The position numbers and the translations under genes are program-made. From the NCBI RefSeq assembly GCF_000515275.1, contig NZ_KI911560.1, positions 2,170,001-2,234,000 of the forward strand: a DNA stretch of 64,000 bases, read 5' to 3'. The DNA is from Methylophilus sp. 5 (GTDB taxonomy: Bacteria; Pseudomonadota; Gammaproteobacteria; Burkholderiales; Methylophilaceae). Position 1 is the first letter of the stretch. The number at the start of each line of letters is the position of its first letter. A model generated the notes under the pieces. The model worked only from the letters and a program-made list of their open reading frames with translations. It had not been told where the DNA came from and made no database searches. This document shows positions 55,331 to 63,662 of the stretch, piece by piece.

Positions 55331-55365
55331 AGCAACTACCACTGGTTAAAGTGGTAGTTGCTTTT
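55331..55365. terminator. Bidirectional terminator after the 159-aa gene
   Basis: AGCAACTACCACT pairs with AGTGGTAGTTGCT around GGTTAA, followed by TTTC. 13-bp perfect stem. Confidence 0.85.
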
Positions 55366-55393
55366 CAGTCTTGCGTGTCACGTAGGTAACGGT

Positions 55394-56056
55394 CTAGGCC
55401 GTGGTACTCACCACATTGCCTGCCGGGCCGCGGTGTTGCATGCTGCCAGACAGCGCTTGTAAAAATCCACTCAGGCTGGCGTTGTCGCTGTTACCACCTA
55501 ACGAGCTCACCAGCGATTGAAAGCTGCTTTGCAGGTCGCTGTCGCTGCTGTCCGAACTGGTGTCAGTGCTATCGCTCGTGCTGCCATTACTCAACGAAGA
55601 AATCAGGCTTTGCAATTTAGACTCCATGCCATTCCCACCATAAGGCGGTGGTGGTGGCATGCCCTGGGTCGCACTCGCTTCAGTTGCACTATCACTACTT
55701 TCTGTGCTGCTGGTGTCTGTTGTGCCCTGAGACTGCAAGGCACTAATCAGGTTTTGTAAAAAACTATTCAGTGCACTGGCTGCATCGGTCGTGCTATCGC
55801 TGCTTGTGCTAGTGTCTGTGCTGTCCGTGCTACTCGTTGTACTGCTAGTGCCAGACTGGCCAAATATAGATTCCAGGCCGCCTTCAATGCCCGCACTTTT
55901 TAATGCCGAGTCAATGGCTCCAAGCAAACCGCCGCCATCTTTGCCTTGACCCTCGCCATCGGGCGGTGGTGGCGGTGGTTGCATGCCGCTGCGTTGGCCG
56001 ACCTGCGAAAATGATTGAATCGCACTGCTACTGCTGAGTGAACTGATAGATGTCAT
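55394..56056 (-). CDS. Ser/Thr-rich poly-proline protein, related to the EF-hand protein at 19081
   Basis: 220 aa from the ATG at 56056 with GGAG 8 bases upstream; the frame is open to 56116 without a ribosome site. It opens with MTSISSLSSSSAIQ, matching MTSISLSS of the EF-hand protein. There are two Pro blocks (residues 27-32 and 134-138, the latter in QGMPPPPP shared with that protein), long Ser/Thr/Asp stretches, and four short amphipathic repeats (FLQNLISALQ, KLQSLISSLS, SFQSLVSSLG, GFLQALSGSM). No EF-hand and no Sec signal peptide. It may be a secreted or surface-linked protein, but nothing in the sequence proves it. Two perfect TGTATC palindromes lie upstream. Confidence 0.78.
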   Translation of the reverse strand: MTSISSLSSSSAIQSFSQVGQRSGMQPPPPPPDGEGQGKDGGGLLGAIDSALKSAGIEGGLESIFGQSGTSSTTSSTDSTDTSTSSDSTTDAASALNSFLQNLISALQSQGTTDTSSTESSDSATEASATQGMPPPPPYGGNGMESKLQSLISSLSNGSTSDSTDTSSDSSDSDLQSSFQSLVSSLGGNSDNASLSGFLQALSGSMQHRGPAGNVVSTTA

Positions 56057-56208
56057 GATGTACTCCGTAAATTGTAAAGGTTCAGGGCTGATGCAAAAGG
56101 TGCGTTGACCATGCATCGTGTTGACTGAACAGTGTCAGATTAAAGCGGAGTTAGGTTTTTTGATTGCTTGAAAAAACACAAAAAGTCTTTATAAATCAGT
56201 TATTTAAA

Positions 56209-56254
56209 TGTATCAATTGATACAAATGACCTTCAATTGTATCAATTGATACAA
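56209..56254. promoter_or_regulatory. Two palindromic TGTATC-AATT-GATACA operators
   Basis: TGTATCAATTGATACA (56209-56224) and TTGTATCAATTGATACAA (56237-56254) are perfect palindromes spaced 29 bases apart. They lie between the minus-strand poly-Pro gene (start 56056) and the plus-strand exonuclease gene (start 56356). The symmetry fits a dimeric regulator such as MarR or TetR type. The hexamer matches that at 19823-19848. Which gene is controlled is not decided by position. Confidence 0.6.
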
Positions 56255-56355
56255 ACGATCAGCTTTTTGTACAACATGCACCTGAAAGTAAGGTTTTCTG
56301 GTGTAAGCATGGGCGCTGTGCTATTTTAAAAAACAATTTTTTTACAGGTGTTGCC

Positions 56356-57126
56356 ATGCTAAGTTTGGTGTTTGATATTGAAACCATCCCTGATGTGGAC
56401 GGGATTCGTCAGTTACATGACCTGCCTGCCAGTTTGAGCGATGCTGACGTGGCCAATATCGCCTTTCACCAGCGCCGCCAGCACAATGGCACCGACTTTT
56501 TGCCCCATCATTTACAGCGCATATGCGCGATTTCTTGTGCTTTGCGCGAAGGTAGCCAGTTTCGCGTTTGGACATTGGGCGACGAGCAGTCGAGTGAAGC
56601 CGAAATTATCCAGCGCTTTTTTGATGGCATTGAAAAATATACGCCCAACCTCGTGAGCTGGAATGGCGCCGGCTTTGATTTACCGGTATTGCATTATCGC
56701 GCCATGGTGCACGGCATCGCCGCACCACGTTATTGGGACTTAGGCGAAGACGATAAAGACTTTAAATGGAATAACTACATCAGCCGTTATCACATGCGCC
56801 ATTTAGACTTGATGGATGTGCTGGCCATGTATAGCGGACGCGCCAATGCGCCGCTGGATCAAATGGCGCAGCTATGTGGCTTTCCAGGCAAACTGGGTAT
56901 GGATGGCAGCAAAGTGTGGCAGGCGTATTTGAATGGTGAAGTAAAGGCGATCCGTGATTATTGCGAAACCGATGTCGCCAACACGCATCTGGTGTATTTG
57001 CGTTTTCTTAAAATGCGTGGCCACTTGAATGAGGCTAACTATGCGGCTGAAATTCAGTTGGTACGCGAGACTCTATCTGGCTACAGCGGAGAACATTGGC
57101 AGCAGTTTTTGGCCGCCTGGGCTTGA
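56356..57126 (+). CDS. Predicted 3'-5' exonuclease, PolB-like
   Basis: 256 aa. DnaQ-like exonuclease fold of the PolB exonuclease group (PF10108): ExoI in VFDIETIPDVDG (DxE), ExoII in LVSWNGAGFDLPVLHYRA, and ExoIII in YCETDVANTHLVYLRF. No polymerase domain follows, so it is a free-standing DNA or RNA 3' exonuclease. Function in the cell unknown. It is convergent with the exported protein at 57251, and an inverted repeat lies between them. Confidence 0.9.
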   Translation: MLSLVFDIETIPDVDGIRQLHDLPASLSDADVANIAFHQRRQHNGTDFLPHHLQRICAISCALREGSQFRVWTLGDEQSSEAEIIQRFFDGIEKYTPNLVSWNGAGFDLPVLHYRAMVHGIAAPRYWDLGEDDKDFKWNNYISRYHMRHLDLMDVLAMYSGRANAPLDQMAQLCGFPGKLGMDGSKVWQAYLNGEVKAIRDYCETDVANTHLVYLRFLKMRGHLNEANYAAEIQLVRETLSGYSGEHWQQFLAAWA

Positions 57127-57148
57127 GGTTTCTAAAAAACTTAATTTA

Positions 57149-57242
57149 TTGCCGCAGATAAACGCGGATTAACGCCGATAACATCAAAAATAGTTTTAAA
57201 ACGTTTTTATGATCTGCGTTAATCCGCGTTTATCTGCGGCAA
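57149..57242. repeat. Inverted-repeat element, 27-bp perfect arms
   Basis: The arms at 57149-57175 and 57216-57242 are exact reverse complements, each containing GCCGCAGATAAACGCGGATT, with a 40-base AT-rich spacer. The arm core GCCGCAGATAAACGC is shared with the element at 34378-34544. Between two convergent genes it may serve as a terminator, but it is larger than the usual kind. Confidence 0.7.
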
Positions 57243-57250
57243 AATATTTG

Positions 57251-57742
57251 TTAAGGCGTCTCAGTGGCTGGTGCTTCAGTGTCTGCAGCATCCTCAGCCA
57301 CCGGTTCTACCGTATCTTCATCAATCTTGTTTTTCCAGTTTAATATCACACGTTGATGTTTTTTAGCATCGTGCGTGAAACGATAGCGTTGCTCGCTACC
57401 GAGGTAACTGGCCACCGCCTGATATTTGCCCGATGGCAAGTTGAGTAGCAGTCTGGGCGCGGCATGTTCCAGTGCAAACACGGTTTGGTTTTTGCTATCA
57501 AGAATGCTCAGGTTGACGTCGTCAATCACACGGCCAGCTTTACCTTCAGAAAACAAAAAGTATAAATTAAACTGTTTTTTAAACGACTCCATGGCGTCAA
57601 CCTCTTCTGAGCCGATACCACCAGTGACATAATCCACGCCGTGAGCCTCTTGCTGAATAGCCACTTCGTCGGCCAGGCAAAAAGACGATGAAGAAAGTGC
57701 GACCACCAGTACTGTGGTTAAGCGCCATTGTTTGAGCATCAT
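57251..57742 (-). CDS. Exported protein of unknown function (beta-sandwich-like)
   Basis: 163 aa. Signal peptide LTTVLVVALSSSSFCLA. The middle (VNLSILDSKNQTVFALEHAAPRLLLNLPSGKYQAVASYLGSEQRYRF-type) resembles the carboxypeptidase-regulatory-like beta sandwich of exported proteins that wrap an Ala/Gly-rich strand pattern. The C-terminus is acidic and Thr/Pro-rich (VEPVAEDAADTEAPATETP). It looks periplasmic; no enzyme motif is seen. Divergent from rlmD. Confidence 0.72.
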   Translation of the reverse strand: MMLKQWRLTTVLVVALSSSSFCLADEVAIQQEAHGVDYVTGGIGSEEVDAMESFKKQFNLYFLFSEGKAGRVIDDVNLSILDSKNQTVFALEHAAPRLLLNLPSGKYQAVASYLGSEQRYRFTHDAKKHQRVILNWKNKIDEDTVEPVAEDAADTEAPATETP

Positions 57743-57806
57743 GGAATCCTTATTTTGATTGGTTTGCTGGATGATTGTATGCCCAAATCAGGTAAAATGA
57801 CAGGCT

Positions 57807-59180
57807 ATGAGAAACAACCGTCAAAGATCTTCCAACCTGTCGTCTGCCGCCAGGGCAGCGCAGACTCCCCGCATTGCCACCATTGAATCGCTCGACCAGG
57901 AAGGTCGCGGTGTGACCCATGTCGATGGCAAGGTTATTTTTATTGAAGGCGCCTTACCTTTTGAAGAGGTGAAGTTTGTCTCGCATCACGCCAAGGCGAC
58001 CTATGAGCTGGCAACCACGCTAGAGGTGATCAAGCAGTCCAGCCAGCGTGTGACGCCGGGCTGTGCTTATTTTGGCACCTGTGGTGGTTGTGCCATGCAG
58101 CATCTGGAGTTTTCGGCACAAGTAGCGGCCAAGCAGCGCATGCTGGAGGCCGATTTGTGGCACATTGGCCGTGTCCGTGCTGATAAAATCCTGCCGCCGA
58201 TTCAGGGCACGCCGTGGCATTATCGCCACAAAGCCCGCTTGCGGGTACGCTACGTCGAGAAAAAAGGCGGTGTGCTGGTTGGCTTTAACGAAAAAGGCAC
58301 CAGCTATGTCACCGCAATGGATAGCTGTGAGGTCCTCACGCAGCCGGTGTCTGACCTGATTGTGCCGTTGAAAGCATTGATTGGCCAGTTGTCGATCAAG
58401 CAGGCACTGCCGCAAATTGAGCTGGCCGTAGGTGAAGACGCCACAGTGCTGGTGTTTCGTATTATGGAGGCACTGACCGACGCCGATGTGGCATTGTTTC
58501 AGGCTTTTGAAAACACGCATGGCGCCCAGGTGTGGACACAAACCAAGGGCCCGGATACGGTGAAGCCATTGTTCACCCATGGCGACAAGCTGCACTACAG
58601 TTTGCCCGAGTTTAACCTGCAATATCCGTTTAGCCCGATTGAGTTTACCCAGGTCAATCCGGCGATTAACCGTGTCATGATTCGTCGTGCCTTGCAGTTG
58701 CTACAGCCGCAAGCTGGTGAGCGCATTGCTGACTTCTTTTGTGGCCTGGGCAATTTTACATTGCCGATTGCGCGTAGTGGTGCCAGCGTGTATGGCGTTG
58801 AGGGCTCGCAAGCACTGGTGAAACGTGCGCTGGAAAATGCCGCGTTAAACGGTGTGAGCAATGTAGAGTTTGCAGAGTCTGACTTGTTTGATATGACTGC
58901 GGACGCCTTGCAAGCGCTAGGTGCGTTTGATAAGTGGCTGGTAGACCCGCCACGTGATGGCGCCATTGAGTTGATCAAAGCGCTACCAGATGCAGGCGAT
59001 ACAACGTCTAGCCATGCACCTTCGCGTATTGTCTATGTTTCGTGCAATCCATCCACCCTGGCACGTGATGCGGCTATTTTGACCCAGACAAAAGGCTATC
59101 GTTTAGCTGCCGCGGGTGTGATGAACATGTTTCCGCACACGGCGCATGTGGAGTCTATTGCCCTGTTTGAGAAGATTTAA
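57807..59180 (+). CDS. rlmD: 23S rRNA (uracil(1939)-C(5))-methyltransferase RlmD
   Basis: 457 aa. Domains in order: a TRAM domain (about 22-80, [30 protein letters not shown]), a 4Fe-4S site ([10 protein letters not shown], with a later Cys in MDSCEVL), and the Rossmann methyltransferase core with [23 protein letters not shown] and the nucleophile Cys in [14 protein letters not shown]. It methylates U1939 of 23S rRNA. One base separates its stop from the GTG of the next gene. Confidence 0.94.
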   Translation: MRNNRQRSSNLSSAARAAQTPRIATIESLDQEGRGVTHVDGKVIFIEGALPFEEVKFVSHHAKATYELATTLEVIKQSSQRVTPGCAYFGTCGGCAMQHLEFSAQVAAKQRMLEADLWHIGRVRADKILPPIQGTPWHYRHKARLRVRYVEKKGGVLVGFNEKGTSYVTAMDSCEVLTQPVSDLIVPLKALIGQLSIKQALPQIELAVGEDATVLVFRIMEALTDADVALFQAFENTHGAQVWTQTKGPDTVKPLFTHGDKLHYSLPEFNLQYPFSPIEFTQVNPAINRVMIRRALQLLQPQAGERIADFFCGLGNFTLPIARSGASVYGVEGSQALVKRALENAALNGVSNVEFAESDLFDMTADALQALGAFDKWLVDPPRDGAIELIKALPDAGDTTSSHAPSRIVYVSCNPSTLARDAAILTQTKGYRLAAAGVMNMFPHTAHVESIALFEKI

Positions 59181-59181
59181 C

Positions 59182-60636
59182 GTGACGGCCAGCATGTTGC
59201 GCCGGCTATTGCCCGGTTTGTTGTTGGTTTGCGCTTTGAGTGGATGCGAGCCGTCCAATGAACCGCGTTCGCTGGTGTTTGCCGTTGCGCAGGCACCGGT
59301 AAACCTCGATCCGCGCTATGCCACTGATGCTGCTTCTGAGCGCATGAATCGCTTGATTTATCAGCGCCTGGTCGAGTTTGATAGTCGTTCGCGTGAAGTG
59401 CCGGGTTTGGCCACATGGCAAATGCTGGATGCGACACACTACCGCTTTCAGTTGTCTCAATCTGCGACATTCCACGATGGCCAGCCATTAACCGCGGCTG
59501 ATGTGAAAGCCACCTACGATAGCCTGCTGCAACTGAAAGACTCGCCGCATACGGCCGAGTTCAAGCATATCAAGCAGATGACGACGCTGGATGCCAACAC
59601 CATTGATTTTGAGCTCAGCCGCCCTGATCCGCACTTTGCCGCGCGATTAATGGTGGGCATTTTGCCTGCACGCCTGATTGCAATCGACCATGATTTTGGC
59701 CATGCCCCGGTGGGTAGCGGCCCGTTTAAGCTGGATCACTGGCAGTCGGCATTGCAACTGCAGCGCTTGAGTGATGGCCTTAAGATTCGCTTTGAAGAAG
59801 TGAAAGATCCCAATGTGCGGGTACTCAAACTCAAACGCGGCGAAGCTGACCTGATTCAGGGCGACTTGCCGCCTGAGCTGGTCAAGTACCTGCAAAAACA
59901 ACCTAATATTCGGGTGAAAACGGGCGTTGGCGCCAACTATTCTTATCTTGGCCTCAATGTGCAGGCAGATTTTCTGCGCGATGTGCGGGTGAGGCGCGCC
60001 ATTGCCCACGCGGTTGATGTGCAAGCGATTATTGATAAGGTCATGGTGAGCCATAGCCGCCAGGCCAGTGCCATTTTGCCACCAGAGCATTATGCCGGTA
60101 ACGCTGGCTTGCAGCCTTATGCTTATCAACCGGCGCTGGCCAGGCAGTTGTTGCAGTCGGCAGGCATTAAACTACCGCTCACGCTCATTTATAAAACCAG
60201 TACCGATCCGCAACGCGTGCGGCTGGCGACGATTTTACAAGCGCAAATGCAAGAGGCGGGCATAGACCTGCAAATCAAGAGCCTGGATTGGGGCACTTTT
60301 TTTGCCGATGTGCAAAAAGGTAACTTTCAGCTCTATGGCTTGACCTGGGTCGGCATTAAAACCCCTGAAATTTACAGCAAGGTCTTCGCGTCTAACAGCT
60401 TGCCGCCGCAAGGCTTTAACCGTGGCCGCTATCAAGATGGTGTGCTGGACCAGTTGTTGCAAAAAGAAGATTGGCCTGCCGTCACGCAACGCATTCATAG
60501 CCAACTGCCGGTGATCCCGCTCTGGTATGAGGGCCAGTTCGTTGCTTATCGAGAGACGATTGCCGATTATCAGCCCATGCCAGACGGCAACCTGGATGGA
60601 TTAGTGCAAGTGGTGTTTAACCCAGCCAACAACTAG
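59182..60636 (+). CDS. Peptide ABC transporter substrate-binding lipoprotein (SBP family 5)
   Basis: 484 aa from the GTG at 59182, with GAGAAG 7 bases upstream; an ATG at 59194 is the alternative. The lipobox is ALSGC. SBP_bac_5 signatures include NLDPRYATDAASERMNRLIYQRLVEFD, ATFHDGQPLTAADVKATYDSL, FDPLK... region GSGPFKLDHWQ, and RVRRAIAHAVDVQAI. It binds peptides or similar ligands in the periplasm. The partner permeases are at 61944 and 62852, separated by a VIT1-type gene on the opposite strand and an L,D-transpeptidase. No ATPase gene is in the window. Confidence 0.9.
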   Translation: MTASMLRRLLPGLLLVCALSGCEPSNEPRSLVFAVAQAPVNLDPRYATDAASERMNRLIYQRLVEFDSRSREVPGLATWQMLDATHYRFQLSQSATFHDGQPLTAADVKATYDSLLQLKDSPHTAEFKHIKQMTTLDANTIDFELSRPDPHFAARLMVGILPARLIAIDHDFGHAPVGSGPFKLDHWQSALQLQRLSDGLKIRFEEVKDPNVRVLKLKRGEADLIQGDLPPELVKYLQKQPNIRVKTGVGANYSYLGLNVQADFLRDVRVRRAIAHAVDVQAIIDKVMVSHSRQASAILPPEHYAGNAGLQPYAYQPALARQLLQSAGIKLPLTLIYKTSTDPQRVRLATILQAQMQEAGIDLQIKSLDWGTFFADVQKGNFQLYGLTWVGIKTPEIYSKVFASNSLPPQGFNRGRYQDGVLDQLLQKEDWPAVTQRIHSQLPVIPLWYEGQFVAYRETIADYQPMPDGNLDGLVQVVFNPANN

Positions 60637-60650
60637 CTGTTGAGACGCCT

Positions 60651-61358
60651 TCACGGGTTAATGCCAAACCAGTGACCGATCAGTGCGGTGGCCGCCATCG
60701 CCAATGCGCCCCATAACACGACACGGCTCACACTTTTTGCGATGCTGGCACCGCCGGTGCGGGCAGCAACAATGCCTAGCAATGCTAAAAAGGGCAGCGT
60801 GCTCGCTGTGAGCCAGGCTTGTGCCTGTGCATGCGGTGACAGCCAGGCCGTGATCAGTGGCAGTACCGCGCCACTGGCAAAGGCTAATGCTGACGCCAGT
60901 GCCGCTTGTAGTGGTTGCGTTTGTTGGCTGTCATGCAAACCGAGTTCGTCGCGCGCATGTGCGGCGAGAGAATCATGTTGCGATAAGGCCCGCGCAACCT
61001 GTGTGGCTAATTCGGGGGATAAGCCGCGCTGGATATAAATACCGGTCAACTCACGTAACTCACTCTCGGGATTTTGCTTTAACTCTTCGGCTTCACGCGC
61101 CAGGTCAGCCTGTTCTATGTCGGTTTGCGCACTCACTGACACATATTCACCCGCCGCCATAGACAGTGCGCCAGCCACTAACCCTGCGACGCCGGTCATC
61201 AGTAAAGCCTGGTGGCTTGCACCGGCGGCAGCCACGCCCATGAGCAGGCTGGCGGTAGAAATAATGCCATCGTTGGCGCCCAGTACGGCCGCGCGCAACC
61301 AGCCGCTACGTTGTAAAAAATGTAATTCGTGATGGGGCATGGTGGCGCTCAAATGCAA
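60651..61358 (-). CDS. VIT1/CCC1 family transporter
   Basis: 235 aa. Membrane protein of the VIT1/CCC1 (DUF125) family: the N-terminal LRAAVLGANDGIISTASLLMGVAAAG and AGEYVSVSAQTDIEQADLAREAEEL are diagnostic, and three more helices fill the C-terminal half. The family exports or stores Fe2+ or Mn2+; the bacterial members are likely detoxifying. It sits head-to-tail against the peptide transporter genes on the opposite strand. Confidence 0.92.
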   Translation of the reverse strand: MHLSATMPHHELHFLQRSGWLRAAVLGANDGIISTASLLMGVAAAGASHQALLMTGVAGLVAGALSMAAGEYVSVSAQTDIEQADLAREAEELKQNPESELRELTGIYIQRGLSPELATQVARALSQHDSLAAHARDELGLHDSQQTQPLQAALASALAFASGAVLPLITAWLSPHAQAQAWLTASTLPFLALLGIVAARTGGASIAKSVSRVVLWGALAMAATALIGHWFGINP

Positions 61359-61456
61359 GTCATGAATGAAGGTAATCGGGATTTTAATGGAATTTATACT
61401 GACTGATCGCGTGTTGCATCAAATCTCCGTCTATCACGGGCAAATCGCTTAGAATA

Positions 61457-61951
61457 ATGGTTATGCATATTGAGATTTTTATCCCTGCGCAAACGCTGAC
61501 ATTGTTTGATGACAATGGCGGGTTAGTGACCCGTTATGCCGTGTCTACGGCAGCCAATGGCGTTGGTAATATTAAAAACAGTGGCTGTACGCCGCTGGGC
61601 GCGCACATTGTGCGCGCCAAAATCGGCGCCGGGGCGGCTGAAAACACGGTATTCGTCGGGCGTCGGCCAACCGGGGAGGTGTTTACCCCTGCCTTGAAGC
61701 AAGCTTTTCCTGACCGTGACTGGATATTAACCCGCATTTTGTGGCTAAGCGGCAGCGAGCCAGGCAAAAATCGTCTGGGAAATGTGGATACCATGCAGCG
61801 CTATATTTATATCCACGGTACGCCGGACGCAACCGAGCTGGGCGTACCTGGTTCGCATGGCTGTGTGCGCATGCGTAATGTGGACCTAATCGAGTTGTTC
61901 GACCAGGTGCCCGTGGGCACCAGCGTTAATATTTGCGCGGCGGATGATTAA
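61457..61951 (+). CDS. L,D-transpeptidase (YkuD domain), no signal peptide
   Basis: 164 aa. YkuD catalytic motif: IYIHGTPDATELGVPGSHGCVRMRNVD carries the His and the catalytic Cys in SHGCVRM. It would make 3-3 crosslinks or attach proteins to peptidoglycan, but the visible N-terminus (MVMHIEIFIPAQTLTLF) is no signal peptide, so either it works in the cytoplasm or is exported by another route. The stop overlaps the permease gene start by 8 bases. An alternative start is at 61463. Confidence 0.9.
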   Translation: MVMHIEIFIPAQTLTLFDDNGGLVTRYAVSTAANGVGNIKNSGCTPLGAHIVRAKIGAGAAENTVFVGRRPTGEVFTPALKQAFPDRDWILTRILWLSGSEPGKNRLGNVDTMQRYIYIHGTPDATELGVPGSHGCVRMRNVDLIELFDQVPVGTSVNICAADD

Positions 61952-62855
61952 GCGTTTTGCCACATTGTTGCCGGTGGTGTTTGGGGTGCTGTGCCTGACC
62001 TTTGCCTTGTTGCATCTGGTGCCAGGCGATCCGGTCGATGTCATGCTGGGTGAATCAGCCAGTGTGACGGATCGCATCGCACTCAAGGCGCAACTGGGGC
62101 TGGACCAGCCCTTGCCAGTGCAGTTTGGTCAATACCTGTTGCATGTGCTGCAAGGCGATTTTGGCGCCTCTATTCACACGCAAACGCCTATCTCGCAGTT
62201 ATTGTGGCAAACCTACCCGGCCACTTTGTTACTGGCTGTGGTTGCGCTTGCCATTGGGGTGTCACTTGGCATCCCGCTGGGTATCTGGTCTGCGCTCAAA
62301 GCCGGGCATTGGCAAGACGTGATGATTACCATGTTTAGCATCCGCCTGGCGGCCATGCCTGCCTTTTGGCTAGGGCCGGTGCTGATGCTGGTGTTCGCGG
62401 TCTGGCTGGGCTGGTTGCCTGTGAGTGGCATGTCCAGTCCGGCTGCTATCCTCTTGCCTGCATTGACACTAGGCTTGGGTTTAAGCGCCATTTTGACCCG
62501 CATGACGCGCACCAGCCTGCTAGAGGTGTTGAGTGAGGATTATATTCGTACCGCCCGTGCCAAAGGTCTCAGCGAGCGGCAAGTGTTACTCAAGCATGCC
62601 TTGCGGGCGGCTTTGTTACCTTTGGTTACCATTGTTGGCTTGCAAATGGGTAGCCTTTTGGCAGGCGCTGTGATCACCGAAACCATTTTTAGCTGGAACG
62701 GGATTGGCCGTTTGTTGGTAGACAGTATAGAAAAACGTGATTACCCGGTGACACAAGCTTGTGTGCTGGTGGTGGCTGTGAGTTATGTGCTGATTAATCA
62801 GGTGACTGACCTGGTTTATCACTGGCTGGATCCGCGCACACGAGGCGCGGCATGA
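61944..62855 (+). CDS. Peptide ABC transporter permease (DppB/OppB-like)
   Basis: 303 aa, overlaps the transpeptidase by 8 bases. Six membrane helices. The N-terminal FGVLCLTFALLHLVPGDPVDVMLG and the cytoplasmic EAA loop EDYIRTARAKGLSERQVLLKHALRAALLPL are typical. It forms the channel with the permease that follows. Stop overlaps the next start by 4 bases. Confidence 0.93.
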   Translation: MIKRFATLLPVVFGVLCLTFALLHLVPGDPVDVMLGESASVTDRIALKAQLGLDQPLPVQFGQYLLHVLQGDFGASIHTQTPISQLLWQTYPATLLLAVVALAIGVSLGIPLGIWSALKAGHWQDVMITMFSIRLAAMPAFWLGPVLMLVFAVWLGWLPVSGMSSPAAILLPALTLGLGLSAILTRMTRTSLLEVLSEDYIRTARAKGLSERQVLLKHALRAALLPLVTIVGLQMGSLLAGAVITETIFSWNGIGRLLVDSIEKRDYPVTQACVLVVAVSYVLINQVTDLVYHWLDPRTRGAA

Positions 62856-63646
62856 AAGCGTTTTGTTTGCTGACCTTGGGTTTTTGGTTGTGTGTGGTGG
62901 TGGTGGGCCATGTTGTGGGTTTAAATCCCAACCAGATTGACCTCAACGCCATTTTGCAATGGCCCAGCCTGCAACACTGGCTGGGCACCGATGATTTGGG
63001 GCGCGATATTCTGGCGCGCGTGATTCGTGGCGTAGAGGTGTCTGTAATGGTCACGCTAATTGTGACCGTGGTGACCATGATTATTGGCTTAAGCATTGGC
63101 TTGGTGGCCGGTTATAAAGGCGGCAAGCTGGATGCCGCACTGATGCAGTTGACCAATATTTTTCTCGCTTTTCCTGGCATGTTGCTGGCAATTGCGTTTG
63201 CCGCGGTTCTGGGTGCGGGTATCAGCAACCTGATTCTTGCACTTTGTTTAACCGGCTGGGTCACTTATGCCCGTTTGTCGCGTGGCCAGTCACTGGCACT
63301 ACGCCAGCGTTTACACGTGTTGGCCGCTGAGTCACTCGGTGCCAGTAGTTTGCGCGTCATGCTATTGCATATTTTTCCGCTGCTTGTTTCAATTTTGCTG
63401 GTTGAAGCCGCTTACAGCATGGCCAGTGTGATGATCGCCGAAGCGTCATTGTCGTTTCTTGGTTTGGGCATACAGGCGCCAAATGCCTCATGGGGCGCCA
63501 TGTTGCGGGATGCTGTGCGCTTTATGCTGGTGGCGCCACATTATGTGCTTTCCGTTGGCGCATGCATGATGAGCCTGATTCTGGCCATTAACCTCGGTGG
63601 CGATGTGCTGCGTGATCGGCTGGATGTGCGTAGTGAAGCGAGATGA
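62852..63646 (+). CDS. Peptide ABC transporter permease (DppC/OppC-like)
   Basis: 264 aa. Six membrane helices, the N-terminal HWLGTDDLGRDILARVIRG motif of OppC-type permeases, and the EAA loop LAAESLGASSLRVMLLHIFPLL. Shorter than E. coli OppC (302) at the N-terminus. Overlaps the OppB-like gene by 4 bases. The following gene is a transporter of another class. Confidence 0.92.
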   Translation: MKAFCLLTLGFWLCVVVVGHVVGLNPNQIDLNAILQWPSLQHWLGTDDLGRDILARVIRGVEVSVMVTLIVTVVTMIIGLSIGLVAGYKGGKLDAALMQLTNIFLAFPGMLLAIAFAAVLGAGISNLILALCLTGWVTYARLSRGQSLALRQRLHVLAAESLGASSLRVMLLHIFPLLVSILLVEAAYSMASVMIAEASLSFLGLGIQAPNASWGAMLRDAVRFMLVAPHYVLSVGACMMSLILAINLGGDVLRDRLDVRSEAR

Positions 63647-63662
63647 TGAGGAAAGTGGACGC

